Source of the DNA: JAUIAS01 sp030425395
Lineage (GTDB): Bacteria; Pseudomonadota; Alphaproteobacteria; Rhodobacterales; Rhodobacteraceae
Direction: 5' to 3'
Length of the DNA: 64,000 bases
NCBI GenBank assembly: GCA_043553855.1
Contig: CP121336.1
Location: forward strand, 1,612,001-1,676,000
This document shows positions 25,529 to 39,200 of this stretch, piece after piece. Position 1 is the stretch's first letter; the number at the start of each line of letters is the position of its first letter. The position numbers and the translations under genes are program-made. The notes beneath the pieces are model-generated. The model worked only from the letters and a program-made list of their open reading frames with translations, did not search any database and was not told the DNA's origin.

Positions 25529-25615
25529 TGGTGCCCAGGAGAGGACTCGAACCTCCACGACCGTTAGGTCACTGGTACCTGAAACCAGCGCGTCTACCAA
25601 TTCCGCCACCTGGGC
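25529..25615 (-). tRNA. tRNA-Leu (anticodon CAG)
   Basis: An 87-nt class II tRNA with CCA encoded. The acceptor GCCCAGG pairs with CCTGGGC, followed by A and CCA. The anticodon arm CTGGT-TTCAGGT-ACCAG gives anticodon CAG, reading CUG leucine codons. The long variable arm (TGACCTAACGGTCG) and the TpsiC arm GGAGGTTCGAGTCCTCTC are intact. The 3' end faces the insertion-sequence cluster, the side where integrative elements usually enter tRNA genes. Confidence 0.97.
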
Positions 25616-25838
25616 ACAGGCGTCGTGAGGCAGGCGTGTAAGGCGCACGCGAGAGGGTGTCAAACGGAATCTGATAGTTTCTTGCACGGCGGCGAAATTT
25701 TTGCCGACTGGACTGAAAACCGACCACGGATCCCGTCGAATCTGCCGCTTGCGGAATTATCGCGGCGTTTTTGCGCCTTGTTCCTCGCATTTCAGGGCGA
25801 TACACGATCAAGTAACCTTATCCAGCGGGAGCCTTGCA

Positions 25839-26819
25839 ATGACCAAGCTTGTGACCATCTTTGGCGGTTCAGGATTTATCGGACGCTATGTCGCGCGCCG
25901 GATGGCCAAGGAAGGATGGCGGGTGCGTGTCGCCGTCCGCCGCCCGAATGAGGCACTGTTCGTTAAACCATATGGCGTCGTGGGTCAGGTCGAACCCATC
26001 CTGTGCAATATCCGCAACGATGCATCTGTTGATGCCGCGCTGGCAGGTGCCGATGCGGTGGTCAACTGCGTTGGCATCCTGGCGAACAATGGCAAGAATA
26101 CTTTCGAGTCCGTCCAGACCGAAGGCGCGGCGCGCATTGCACGGCTCGCAGCTGCGCGTGGGATCGAGCGCATGGTGCATGTTTCGGCTATCGGGGCGGA
26201 CCCCGACTCGGACAGCGCCTATGCCCGCACCAAAGCCGAAGGCGAAGCCGCGGTGCTGGCCGAGATGCCGGATGCGGTGATCCTGCGCCCTTCCATCGTG
26301 TTCGGGGCCGAAGACGAATTCTTCAACCGCTTTGCGGGGATGACACGGTTTGGACCGATCCTGCCGGTTGTCGGGGCGGACACGCGGTTCCAGCCAGTTT
26401 ATGTGGATGATGTTGCCCGTGCGGCGGTTGCCGGTGTTCTGGGCGATGCTGTTCCGGGCGTCTATGAATTGGGCGGACCGGATGTGAGCACCTTCCGGGA
26501 ATTGATGCAGCAGATGCTTGGGATTATCCGCCGCCGCCGTCTGATCCTGAACCTGCCTTTCCCGATTGCTCGGGTCATGGCGCTGGGCTTTGATGTGGCT
26601 AATGCGGCCAGCTTTGGCTTGATCCCTGCGCAAATCACCCGCGATCAGGTGCGCAATCTGGCCCGTGACAATGTTGTTGCGGATGATGCCAAAGGCTTTG
26701 CCAATCTGGGCATTCAGGCAACGTCGCTTGAGGCCGTTCTGCCGGAATACCTGTGGCGGTTCCGTCCCTCGGGCCAATATGATGCCATCAAGGAATCGGC
26801 GCGCAACCTGCGCGCCTGA
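25839..26819 (+). CDS. Complex I NDUFA9-like SDR protein
   Basis: A 326-residue atypical short-chain dehydrogenase. It opens with the Rossmann motif TIFGGSGFIGRYVARRM (GGxGFxG), and has VVNCVGILANNG near residue 80, HVSAIGADPDSDSAYARTKAEGE with the residual Tyr-x-x-x-Lys near 130-135, and RPSIVFGAEDEFFNRFA. Proteins of this type resemble the mitochondrial complex I accessory subunit NDUFA9 and are common in alphaproteobacteria; they bind NADPH. The start at 25839 follows GCGGGAG at about ten bases. It is convergent with uppP, with stops three bases apart. It is the first chromosomal gene beyond the tRNA. Confidence 0.9.
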   Translation: MTKLVTIFGGSGFIGRYVARRMAKEGWRVRVAVRRPNEALFVKPYGVVGQVEPILCNIRNDASVDAALAGADAVVNCVGILANNGKNTFESVQTEGAARIARLAAARGIERMVHVSAIGADPDSDSAYARTKAEGEAAVLAEMPDAVILRPSIVFGAEDEFFNRFAGMTRFGPILPVVGADTRFQPVYVDDVARAAVAGVLGDAVPGVYELGGPDVSTFRELMQQMLGIIRRRRLILNLPFPIARVMALGFDVANAASFGLIPAQITRDQVRNLARDNVVADDAKGFANLGIQATSLEAVLPEYLWRFRPSGQYDAIKESARNLRA

Positions 26820-26822
26820 CCC

Positions 26823-27626
26823 TCAGGCGTACGCGACCCAAAGCAACAAAAGACCCAATAACACCCTGTAGATCACATAGGGTGTAAAGCTGACGGTCCT
26901 GAGCAATCGCATCATCGCCCACAAGGCCAGCAATGCAGCCGCGCATGCGAATGCTGCGGCAATCGCTGCCTCTTTGGCCAGAACAAAATCACCTTCGGAC
27001 ACGATATCGGCCCCAAGAACAACACCCGACGCGACAATGGTCGGAATGGACATCAGCATGGAAATCCGCGCCGCCTGCTCCCGACCGTAGCCGAGCAACC
27101 TGCCGCCGGTGATCGTAATACCGGACCGAGATGTTCCGGGTATCAGAGCAACGGCCTGCCACAAACCGATGACGATCGCGTGTTTCCACGTCCAGTCGTC
27201 CAAGCTCAGTGTTTCTGCGCCTTTTTGATCTGCCCAATATAGGACGATCCCAAAGATCAGCATCGTCCAGCCGATCACTGCGATAGACCGCATCATGTGA
27301 TCAAGCCCGGTGGCGTGCAGGATAAACCCAGCCACCACCACGGGAACGGTGCCCACAACAAGGCTAACGGCCAGACGTGCCGGAGATGTATCTATTCGTC
27401 CCAGAAGCAATTGGCCGGTTCCGACAAGAGCCAACTTCACTTCTGATCGAAAGAACAGCATGACAGCAACCAAGGTGCCCACATGCACCGCCACATCCAG
27501 AACCTGTCCCTGATCTGCCATTCCGGTTAGGCCCGGCAAGAGAATCAGATGCCCCGAAGACGAGATCGGCAGGAATTCGGTAATGCCCTGAATAATGGCC
27601 AGAAGAATCAGATGGAAAACGGGCAT
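26823..27626 (-). CDS. uppP: Undecaprenyl-diphosphate phosphatase
   Basis: A 267-residue membrane protein with about eight helices, the family's usual size. The N-terminal signature IIQGITEFLPISSSGHLIL near residue 13 contains the catalytic Glu, Ser and His of the BacA/UppP family, and the second signature PGTSRSGITITGGRLLGYGREQAARIS lies near 165-190. It hydrolyses undecaprenyl diphosphate to the monophosphate, recycling the lipid carrier for peptidoglycan and other envelope polymers; overexpression of homologues gives bacitracin resistance. It is divergent from gltD over 225 bp. Confidence 0.97.
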   Translation of the reverse strand: MPVFHLILLAIIQGITEFLPISSSGHLILLPGLTGMADQGQVLDVAVHVGTLVAVMLFFRSEVKLALVGTGQLLLGRIDTSPARLAVSLVVGTVPVVVAGFILHATGLDHMMRSIAVIGWTMLIFGIVLYWADQKGAETLSLDDWTWKHAIVIGLWQAVALIPGTSRSGITITGGRLLGYGREQAARISMLMSIPTIVASGVVLGADIVSEGDFVLAKEAAIAAAFACAAALLALWAMMRLLRTVSFTPYVIYRVLLGLLLLWVAYA

Positions 27627-27851
27627 GAGGCAGCCTTATGGGCGGGGAATACGCGGCGCACTATAAGCATTTGGATTTACTATTAAATCGAATATTTAGG
27701 TCCGATATGATACCTAATTACCTGAACCTTTGTCCAATTTCAGAGAGACTGTGCACCTTTTTCTCACATTAGGTAAGTATTGCTGCCTTTTCAACGCTCA
27801 GGCGATCGACTAAAGGATGACCGTCCTGAAATTCCGAAGGAGTTTTCCGCT
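27627..27851. promoter_or_regulatory. uppP-gltD divergent promoter region
   Basis: A 225-bp AT-rich gap (strongest near 27660-27720) lies between divergent uppP and gltD. It must contain promoters for both. I could not assign a convincing -35/-10 pair, and no sigma-54 type GG-N10-GC element was evident. Confidence 0.4.
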
Positions 27852-29291
27852 GTGGCCAAACAACCCATGCTGAAGTTTATCAACATTCCCCGCGATATGC
27901 CCGAGAAGCGTGGCGCAGAAACCCGTCGCGAGGACTTTCAGGAGATTTATGCCGAATTCGCAGCTGAGAAAGCCAAGGAACAGGCAAGCCGCTGCAGCCA
28001 ATGCGGCGTGCCCTATTGCCAGACGCATTGCCCGCTGCACAACAACATTCCGGACTGGCTGCGCCTGACCGCCGAGGGCCGCCTGCGCGAAGCGTATGAA
28101 GTCAGTCAGGCAACCAACACGTTCCCGGAAATCTGCGGGCGCATCTGTCCGCAGGACCGCCTGTGCGAAGGTAATTGCGTGATCGAGCAATCCGGCCACG
28201 GCACCGTCACCATCGGATCGGTGGAAAAATACATCACAGATACCGCGTGGGAAGAAGGCTGGGTTCAGCCGATCACACCCGCACAAGAGCGCACCGAAAG
28301 CGTTGGCATCATTGGCGCTGGCCCCGGTGGACTGGCCGCAGCGGACGTACTGCGCCGGGCCGGTGTTCAGGTCACCATTTATGACCGTTATGATCGGGCT
28401 GGCGGGTTGCTGACCTATGGCATCCCCGGCTTCAAACTTGAAAAAGACGTTGTTTTGCGCCGAAACGCGCAGCTTGAACAAGGCGGCGTTACTTTTGTGA
28501 TGAACTGCAACGTCGGTGAAGATATCAGCTTTGACGACATCCGCGCCAAGCATGACGCGGTGATCATAGCGACAGGCGTTTACAAATCCCGCGATCTGGG
28601 CGGGCCCGGCAGCGGTGCGCAAGGCATTGTGAAGGCTATTGATTTTCTGACCGTGTCCAACCGCAAAAGCTTTGGGGATGACGTCGCCGAATTCGAAGAC
28701 GGCACATTGAACGCTGAAGGCAAGCGCGTCGTTGTGATTGGTGGTGGCGACACGGCGATGGACTGTGTGCGCACCTCCATTCGGCAAGGCGCGACATCGG
28801 TGAAATGCCTTTACCGTCGCGACCGCGCGAACATGCCCGGTTCTCAACGCGAAGTGCAGAACGCCGAAGAAGAAGGCGTCATCTTTGAATGGCTCAGCGC
28901 GCCCAAAGGCTTTGTCGATAAAGATGGCCACGTCAGCGGCGTGATGGTCGAAAAGATGCGCCTTGGCGCACCGGATGCCACGGGCCGTCAAGCACCAGAG
29001 GTGATCGACGGATCGGAGTATGTCGAGGCTGCCGATCTGGTGATCAAGGCGCTTGGGTTCGAACCTGAAGACCTGCCAACGCTCTGGGATCAGCCCGAAC
29101 TCAAGGTGACCCGCTGGGGAACCGTGAAGGCCGCCTTTGAAACCGGCGAGACCGATTTGCCAGGCGTCTATGCGGTGGGTGACATCGTGCGCGGTGCTTC
29201 GCTGGTGGTCTGGGCCATCCGCGACGGACGCGATTGTGCAGATGCCGTTCTGAGCCGTTTTAACGCCGCCGGTGCTGTTGCCGCTGAATGA
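27852..29291 (+). CDS. gltD: Glutamate synthase small subunit
   Basis: A 479-residue flavoprotein. It has N-terminal cysteine clusters for 4Fe-4S centres (ASRCSQCGVPYCQTHCPLHNNIP near 50 and CGRICPQDRLCEGNC near 95), the FAD site GIIGAGPGGLAAADVL near 150 and the NADPH site VVVIGGGDTAMDCVR near 290. It feeds electrons from NADPH to GltB for glutamate formation. The start is a GTG at 27852, eight bases after GAAGGAG; a start at 27780 would add 24 residues with no ribosome site. gltB follows after 70 bp. Confidence 0.95.
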   Translation: MAKQPMLKFINIPRDMPEKRGAETRREDFQEIYAEFAAEKAKEQASRCSQCGVPYCQTHCPLHNNIPDWLRLTAEGRLREAYEVSQATNTFPEICGRICPQDRLCEGNCVIEQSGHGTVTIGSVEKYITDTAWEEGWVQPITPAQERTESVGIIGAGPGGLAAADVLRRAGVQVTIYDRYDRAGGLLTYGIPGFKLEKDVVLRRNAQLEQGGVTFVMNCNVGEDISFDDIRAKHDAVIIATGVYKSRDLGGPGSGAQGIVKAIDFLTVSNRKSFGDDVAEFEDGTLNAEGKRVVVIGGGDTAMDCVRTSIRQGATSVKCLYRRDRANMPGSQREVQNAEEEGVIFEWLSAPKGFVDKDGHVSGVMVEKMRLGAPDATGRQAPEVIDGSEYVEAADLVIKALGFEPEDLPTLWDQPELKVTRWGTVKAAFETGETDLPGVYAVGDIVRGASLVVWAIRDGRDCADAVLSRFNAAGAVAAE

Positions 29292-29361
29292 TGTCGCCCT
29301 GACCGGGAAATCAGATACAAAATTTCGCCGCTTTGCGGCACCTCAACGGAGGAACCGAGCC

Positions 29362-33894
<4,533 letters not shown>

Positions 33895-33915
33895 CCAAAC
33901 GCCGACATCAAGGAT

Positions 33916-33945
33916 CACCCCCGCAAATTTTTGCGGGGGTTTTTC
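33916..33945 (+). terminator. gltB terminator
   Basis: A stem CCCCCGCAAA / TTTGCGGGGG (33918-33927 with 33930-33939) is followed by TTTTT. It ends the gltD-gltB operon. The hairpin lies well before the mtgA start at 34012. Confidence 0.9.
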
Positions 33946-34011
33946 GTTGGCGGCCCTTTCGGCGGGCAGCAAGTGGTTTTCCTGCCCGCCAAGGTCACCT
34001 ATAGCGGGGTC

Positions 34012-34773
34012 ATGCCGAAGGCCAAAAAACCACAACCCAAACCCAAAAAAACGCCGGAGCCGCGAACCAAGCGCCGTTCCGAGACCAAAAGACCCCGGCG
34101 CAGCCTGCGCGCATGGATCGGATTCTTGTCCTTGCGCAGTTTTACCCTGTTCATGGTCTTGACCCTATTCTTCATCGGGCTGACAGCCGTCATCAATCCG
34201 CCAACCACCTATTATATGTGGAGCGAAAGCCGGCGTCTCGGCGAGATCGACCATGAATGGATCCCCGCTGAAAATATCGCGCCCGTGATGTTGCGATCCG
34301 CGGTTGCGGCAGAAGATGCAAATTTTTGCCTGCACTGGGGGTTTGATGTGATGGCCATACGCAATGCGTTGGACGACGGCGGCAATCGCGGCGCATCTAC
34401 TATTTCGCAGCAGGTTGTCAAAAACGTGTTTCTTTGGCCGGGCAGAAACTGGCTGCGCAAGGCGATGGAAGCGTTCATGACCCCTGTGCTTGAAGCGGTC
34501 TGGACCAAACGACGCATTCTTGAGGTGTATCTTAACGTTGCCGAATTCGGGTCAGGGGTGTTCGGCATCGACGCCGCGTCTCACCACTACTTCGGCACAG
34601 CACCCGCATCGCTGAGCCCGCAGCAGGCCGCCTTGCTGGCCGCAATCCTGCCCAACCCCAAGGAGCGGTCGGCCAAAACCCCGTCCACATTTGTCTCAAG
34701 ACGGGCAAGCTCGGTTCAGGATGGAGCAGCATTGATCCGCAAGGATGGGCGCGCGGCTTGTTTCGAGGATTGA
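34012..34773 (+). CDS. mtgA: Monofunctional peptidoglycan transglycosylase
   Basis: A 253-residue family GT51 glycosyltransferase. After a highly basic, Pro- and Lys-rich head of about 35 residues comes one membrane anchor (LFMVLTLFFIGLTAVI). The catalytic motifs follow in order: AAEDANFCLHWGFD with the catalytic Glu (near 100), GASTISQQVVKNVFLWP (near 125), KRRILEVYLNVAEFGSGVFGIDAASHHYFG (near 165-190) and QQAALLAAILPNPKE. It polymerises lipid II into glycan strands on the periplasmic side, without a transpeptidase domain. The start at 34012 is preferred over an in-frame start inside the gltB terminator. Confidence 0.93.
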   Translation: MPKAKKPQPKPKKTPEPRTKRRSETKRPRRSLRAWIGFLSLRSFTLFMVLTLFFIGLTAVINPPTTYYMWSESRRLGEIDHEWIPAENIAPVMLRSAVAAEDANFCLHWGFDVMAIRNALDDGGNRGASTISQQVVKNVFLWPGRNWLRKAMEAFMTPVLEAVWTKRRILEVYLNVAEFGSGVFGIDAASHHYFGTAPASLSPQQAALLAAILPNPKERSAKTPSTFVSRRASSVQDGAALIRKDGRAACFED

Positions 34774-34836
34774 AAATCCCCACGCAGCAAGGCAATTAGG
34801 CAGGGAACCCCTGATCCCTGTCCCGCCGGAGCGCCC

Positions 34837-35502
34837 ATGGCCCGCTTGTTCCACGTTCCTCTCTCCCCGTTTTGCCGCAAGGTGCGGCTTTGTCTTGCCG
34901 AAAAGAAGATCGAGGTGGAGCTGGTCGAAGAACGCTATTGGGAACAAGACCCCGAATTTCTTCGCCGCAATCCTGCAGGCAAGGTGCCGATACTGCGGAT
35001 CGACAACCGCATGATGGCCGAAAGCACGCCGATCTGCGAATATCTCGAAGACACCCGCCCAACGCCCCCCTTGTTCCCGCAAGACCCCGAAGCGCGCTAC
35101 GAGGTGCGCAGGCTGGTGTCGTGGTTTGACGACAAGTTCCACAACGAAGTCACGTCCAAACTGCTCTATGAGCGGGTGAACAAGAAGGTCACCAAGCAAG
35201 GGTATCCTGACAGCACCAATGTGAAATCCGGCGCCAAGGCGATCAAATACCACCTTGATTACATGGCGTGGCTGCTGGATCAGCGTCGCTGGCTTGCAGG
35301 TGATCAGATGAGCCTTGCCGATTTCGCTGCTGCCGCGCACCTGTCATCGCTGGATTACATCTGCGACGTCGATTGGAACCGGTCGGAGATAGTCAAGGAC
35401 TGGTATGCCAAGATCAAGAGCCGCCCGGCATTCCGATCCATTCTGGCAGACCAGATTCCCGGCTTCCTGCCACCGCCTCATTATGCCGACCTTGATTTCT
35501 GA
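34837..35502 (+). CDS. Glutathione S-transferase family protein
   Basis: A 221-residue protein with an N-terminal thioredoxin-like GST domain (ARLFHVPLSPFCRKVRLCLAEKKIEVE, with the SPFCRKVR pattern of the active-site region and the cis-Pro/Glu-Ser pair in GKVPILRIDNRMMAEST) and a C-terminal helical domain (LDQRRWLAGDQMSLADFAAAAHLSSLDYI). It probably conjugates or reduces with glutathione in the cytoplasm; the substrate is unknown. queG follows 80 bp downstream on the same strand. Confidence 0.9.
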   Translation: MARLFHVPLSPFCRKVRLCLAEKKIEVELVEERYWEQDPEFLRRNPAGKVPILRIDNRMMAESTPICEYLEDTRPTPPLFPQDPEARYEVRRLVSWFDDKFHNEVTSKLLYERVNKKVTKQGYPDSTNVKSGAKAIKYHLDYMAWLLDQRRWLAGDQMSLADFAAAAHLSSLDYICDVDWNRSEIVKDWYAKIKSRPAFRSILADQIPGFLPPPHYADLDF

Positions 35503-35582
35503 GGCGCGGCAGGGTCGGGCAGGCCTGCTCCCTCTTGGTTCTTGGCCAATTCGCCACTGGGGATATTCGAAGCAAGAGAAAA

Positions 35583-36617
35583 ATGTCTGATACCCTCAAG
35601 GATCGCCTGATCGCCAAAGCCATCGAAGAAGGGTTTATCGCAGCCCGGCTGTGCAGGCCCGATGCGGTTCCACACGTGGCAGAGCGACTGAATGCGTTTC
35701 TTGAGGCCGGGTATCATGGACAGATGTCATGGATGGCCGAACGGGTTGCTTGGCGTGCGGACCCGTCTGCGCTTTGGCCAGAGGCGCGCAGCATTCTGAT
35801 GCTGGCCGAAAGCTATGCCCCCGAACGGGATCCGATGGAGCGGCTGGACTGGCGGGATCGCGGCGTGGTTTCCGTTTATGCACAAAATCGCGATTACCAC
35901 GATCTGGTGAAAAAGCGGCTCAAACGCGTGGCGCGCTGGTTGATTGAAGAGGCCGGCGGCGAGGTCAAGGTGTTTGTCGACACCGCGCCTGTGCCGGAGA
36001 AGGCTCTTGGTCAGGCCGCCGGGCTTGGCTGGCAGGGAAAGCACACGAATCTTGTCAGCCGCGATTGGGGCAACTGGGCCTTTCTCGGGGCCATATTCAC
36101 CACGCTGGACCTGCCCCCGGACATGGCCGAACGCGATCATTGCGGATCGTGCCGTGCCTGTCTGGATGCCTGCCCGACCAATGCGTTTACCGGTCCCTAC
36201 CAGCTCGATGCGCGACGCTGTATCTCTTATCTGACAATCGAACACAAAGGCCCCGTCGATGAGGCACTGCGCCCTCATATGGGCAACCGTATTTACGGAT
36301 GCGATGATTGCCTTGCCGTATGCCCGTGGAACAAGTTCGCTGTTGCCGCACGCGAATTGCGATATACTCCTCGACCCGAGTTGGAGGCGCCCCACCTGCG
36401 CGATTTGGCGGCTTTGGATGATGCGGACTTCCGGGCAATGTTTTCCGGATCACCCGTCAAACGGATCGGGCGCGACCGTTTCGTGCGGAATGTCCTGTAT
36501 GCCATCGGCAACTCGGGGGATGCGGCGCTGTGTGATGTCGCGGCCAGCCTCGTCGACGATCCCGACGCGACTGTTGCCGATGCGGCGCGGTGGGCGCGCG
36601 AACGACTTGGATCGTGA
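35583..36617 (+). CDS. queG: Epoxyqueuosine reductase QueG
   Basis: A 344-residue cobalamin-dependent iron-sulfur enzyme. The catalytic Asp region is VFVDTAPVPEKALGQAAGLGWQGKHTNL near residue 135, and two ferredoxin-type clusters are DHCGSCRACLDACPTNAF (near 190) and GCDDCLAVCPWNKFA (near 240), the diagnostic WNKF included. C-terminal HEAT-like repeats are short. QueG reduces epoxyqueuosine to queuosine in tRNAs with GUN anticodons. The start at 35583 gives MSDTLKDRL; in-frame sequence upstream lacks a ribosome site. Confidence 0.95.
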   Translation: MSDTLKDRLIAKAIEEGFIAARLCRPDAVPHVAERLNAFLEAGYHGQMSWMAERVAWRADPSALWPEARSILMLAESYAPERDPMERLDWRDRGVVSVYAQNRDYHDLVKKRLKRVARWLIEEAGGEVKVFVDTAPVPEKALGQAAGLGWQGKHTNLVSRDWGNWAFLGAIFTTLDLPPDMAERDHCGSCRACLDACPTNAFTGPYQLDARRCISYLTIEHKGPVDEALRPHMGNRIYGCDDCLAVCPWNKFAVAARELRYTPRPELEAPHLRDLAALDDADFRAMFSGSPVKRIGRDRFVRNVLYAIGNSGDAALCDVAASLVDDPDATVADAARWARERLGS

Positions 36618-36680
36618 CGCAAACAGGATGGACCCGCCGCCTTGGCGGGCCTATCAGCGCCTCTGAAAACGGAGGACACG

Positions 36681-38693
36681 ATGGCGATATTGCTGGGTGT
36701 GGATACAGGCGGAACCTATACCGACGCGGTCCTGATGCGCGATGAGGTGGAAGTGATCGCCAGCGCCAAGGCCCTGACGACGCGCCACGATCTGTCCGAG
36801 GGTATCGGACAGGCTGTCCGCAGCGTGATGCAGCAAGCCGGGGTTTATGGCGATCAGATAGGCATGGCCGCCTTGTCAACGACGCTCGCCACCAACGCGC
36901 TGGTCGAAGGACAGGGCGGGCGGATTGCGCTTGTCTATATCGGGTTCCGTGACGGGGATCTGGCCAAGCATGGGCTGTCAGACGCGCTGCGAGGGGATCC
37001 GGCGCTCATGCTCGAGGGTGGGCACAGCCATGCCGGAACCCAGCGCGTTCCGCTGGACGAAACCACCCTCAGACAGTTTGTCGCCGCGCAGGCGGATGGC
37101 GTCAGCGGCTGGGCGGTAGCCGCACAATTCGCCACGCGAAACCCCGCCCACGAATTGCAGGCCGCACAGATCATCCGCGAAATGACAGGCGGTGCGCCGG
37201 TCACCTGTTCGCATGAGCTTTCTGCGCGGTTGAACGGACCCAAACGCGCGTTGACCGCAGTGCTGAACGCACGTCTGATCGGCATGATCGACCGGTTGAT
37301 CGGCCGGGCGGCCGACAGCCTTGTCTCCCTCGGGATCGCGGCTCCTTTAATGGTCGTGCGGGGAGACGGTGCGCTCATGTCTGCCGAGCAAGCCCGAATA
37401 AAGCCCATCGAAACCATCCTGAGCGGGCCTGCGGCCTCTTTGGTCGGCGCGCGTTGGTTGACCGGTATCGACACCGGGCTGGTGTCCGACATCGGTGGCA
37501 CCACGACCGATATTGCCGTTTTGCGGGATGGCCGCCCGGCTATTGATCCGCAGGGCGCACGGGTTGGCGGGTTTCGCACCATGGTCGAGGCGGTCGCGAT
37601 GCGAACCACCGGCCTTGGTGGCGACAGCGAAACCCATGTGCGCAGCGACGGGCTGGAAGGGGGCATTCTGCTGGGGCCGCGGCGCGCGGTGCCAGTGTCA
37701 CTTCTGGCGCAGGACGACGCGCAACTGGTCCATGACACACTGGATGCGCAACTGCGCGCCAGCACCCCGCATGAACTGGACGCACGATTCGCGCGGCGGG
37801 TGACTGGGGCAGACACCGCAGGGCTGGCGCAAAGAGAGTCCGCGCTGCTAAAGAAACTTGAGACCGGGACCCTGCCGCTGCAGGCATTATTGCGCAATCG
37901 CATGGACCATGGCGCGCTGAACAAGCTTGTGGGTCGCGGTATCGTACAACTTTGTGCCGTGACGCCGTCCGATGCAGCGCATGTCGCGGGGCTGGCCGAT
38001 GCGTGGGATGCGTCCGCAGCCCGCAAGGCGCTTGATCTCGTGGCACGCAAACGGACAGGGAATGGCGAACGGCTGGCAGCGGGAGCAGATGCACTTGCCG
38101 CCATGATCATCGCACAACTTCGCGCGCAAACCGTTGACGCCCTTCTCGAGACTGCGTTCGCAGAGGACGGAGCGGCATTTGGCGACAACGCCGAGCGGTA
38201 CGCCACCCACGTGTTGACGCAGCGGGGGCTTGATCGTCACGCAGGTTTGTTGCGGCTTTCCGTTACGCTGGACGTCCCGGTGGTGGGTCTTGGGGCTTCG
38301 GCAATGACTTACTACCCGGCGGTCGGCGCACGACTGGGATGTGATATGCTTCTGCCGGAACACGGTGGCGTGGCCAATGCGATCGGGGCCGTTGTCGGGC
38401 GCATTATCACGCGCCGCAGTGCCACGATCACCGCCCCCGCCGAGGGCCGCTTTCGGGCGCATCTGGAGACTGGCCCAGAAGATTTCGCCGCATCCGACGC
38501 CGCATTCGCGCGTGTCGAAGCGGCTCTTACAAACGCCGCACGGACCGAAGCCACCGAGGCAGGTGCCGCTGACATAGACCTGCGTGTCAGCCGGGACATT
38601 CGCAATGCGCATACCGAAGGGCGCGACATCTTTGTCGAGGCCACAATCACGGTTGAAGCATCGGGGCGGGCGCCAGTCGCCGACCCCACCTGA
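36681..38693 (+). CDS. Hydantoinase/oxoprolinase family protein
   Basis: A 670-residue protein of the HyuA type. It begins with the actin-fold phosphate-1 loop LLGVDTGGTYTDAVLM, has ALSTTLATNALVEGQGG near residue 60 and the hydantoinase A core LSGPAASLVGARWL ... GLVSDIGGTTTDIAVLRDGRPA (near 255-290), followed by GGFRTMVEAVAMRTTGLGGDSE. Family members use ATP to open hydantoins, 5-oxoproline or to carboxylate acetone. A HyuB partner is usual, but none is adjacent, so the substrate is uncertain. An ACGGAGGAC ribosome site lies nine bases before the ATG. Confidence 0.85.
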   Translation: MAILLGVDTGGTYTDAVLMRDEVEVIASAKALTTRHDLSEGIGQAVRSVMQQAGVYGDQIGMAALSTTLATNALVEGQGGRIALVYIGFRDGDLAKHGLSDALRGDPALMLEGGHSHAGTQRVPLDETTLRQFVAAQADGVSGWAVAAQFATRNPAHELQAAQIIREMTGGAPVTCSHELSARLNGPKRALTAVLNARLIGMIDRLIGRAADSLVSLGIAAPLMVVRGDGALMSAEQARIKPIETILSGPAASLVGARWLTGIDTGLVSDIGGTTTDIAVLRDGRPAIDPQGARVGGFRTMVEAVAMRTTGLGGDSETHVRSDGLEGGILLGPRRAVPVSLLAQDDAQLVHDTLDAQLRASTPHELDARFARRVTGADTAGLAQRESALLKKLETGTLPLQALLRNRMDHGALNKLVGRGIVQLCAVTPSDAAHVAGLADAWDASAARKALDLVARKRTGNGERLAAGADALAAMIIAQLRAQTVDALLETAFAEDGAAFGDNAERYATHVLTQRGLDRHAGLLRLSVTLDVPVVGLGASAMTYYPAVGARLGCDMLLPEHGGVANAIGAVVGRIITRRSATITAPAEGRFRAHLETGPEDFAASDAAFARVEAALTNAARTEATEAGAADIDLRVSRDIRNAHTEGRDIFVEATITVEASGRAPVADPT

Positions 38694-38696
38694 TCC

Positions 38697-39200
38697 TTAT
38701 TCGGCCGCACGCCGTGGCAGAACCCAATCGGGGCGAACAAAGTGGCATGTATAGCCGTGCGGAATACGTTCGAGATAATCCTGATGTTCTGGTTCCGCCC
38801 CCCAGAAATCGCCAACCGGCTCTACTTCGGTCACGACCTTTCCCGGCCAGAGACCCGATGCGTTTACATCTGCAATCGTATCAAGCGCGACCTCTTTCTG
38901 GGTCTCATCAACGTAGTAAATCGCGGAACGGTAGCTCAGACCCCGGTCGTTACCCTGCCTGTTGAGGGTTGTCGGATCGTGGATCTGAAAGAAGAACTCA
39001 AGCAACTGCCGGTATGACACGATCGCCGGATCAAAGATGATCTCGATCCCTTCGGCGTGGGTGCCATGGTTGCGATAGGTCGCGTTAGGCACATCGCCTC
39101 CGGTGTATCCCACCCGCGTCGCCTTGACCCCCGGCATACGGCGGATCAATTGTTGCATCCCCCAGAAACAACCACCCGCCAGAACCGCACGCTCGGTCAT
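38697..39200 (-). CDS. msrA: Peptide methionine (S)-S-oxide reductase
   Basis: A 167-residue MsrA with the nucleophilic Cys in VLAGGCFWGMQQLIRRMPGV (residue 11), the GYTGG motif, the conserved HAEGIEIIFDP and FFQIHDPTTLNRQGND motifs. It reduces the S epimer of methionine sulfoxide in proteins. Resolving cysteines at the C-terminus are not obvious (the tail ends GYTCHFVRPDW, with one Cys). It overlaps msrB by four bases (ATGA), so both are translated from one message: MsrA and MsrB handle the two sulfoxide epimers. Confidence 0.96.
   Translation of the reverse strand: MTERAVLAGGCFWGMQQLIRRMPGVKATRVGYTGGDVPNATYRNHGTHAEGIEIIFDPAIVSYRQLLEFFFQIHDPTTLNRQGNDRGLSYRSAIYYVDETQKEVALDTIADVNASGLWPGKVVTEVEPVGDFWGAEPEHQDYLERIPHGYTCHFVRPDWVLPRRAAE

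Noticed and set aside
25529..25560. att-site duplication of the tRNA-Leu 3' end near 20.6 kb
   Set aside because: No copy of GTGCCCAGGAGAGG was seen near the left side of the IS cluster.
25280..25567. An open frame running into tRNA-Leu, with C-terminus KWCPGEDSNLHDR
   Set aside because: The ending is the usual false translation of a tRNA gene. The upstream part has no similarity I recognise.
25394..25687. An open frame on the minus strand over tRNA-Leu
   Set aside because: AQVAELVDALVSGTS is the well-known spurious translation of tRNA-Leu.
36935..38206. A 423-codon open frame antisense to the hydantoinase-like gene
   Set aside because: Its composition is Ser/Ala/Arg-rich and low in complexity, as expected for the reverse strand of a GC-rich gene.
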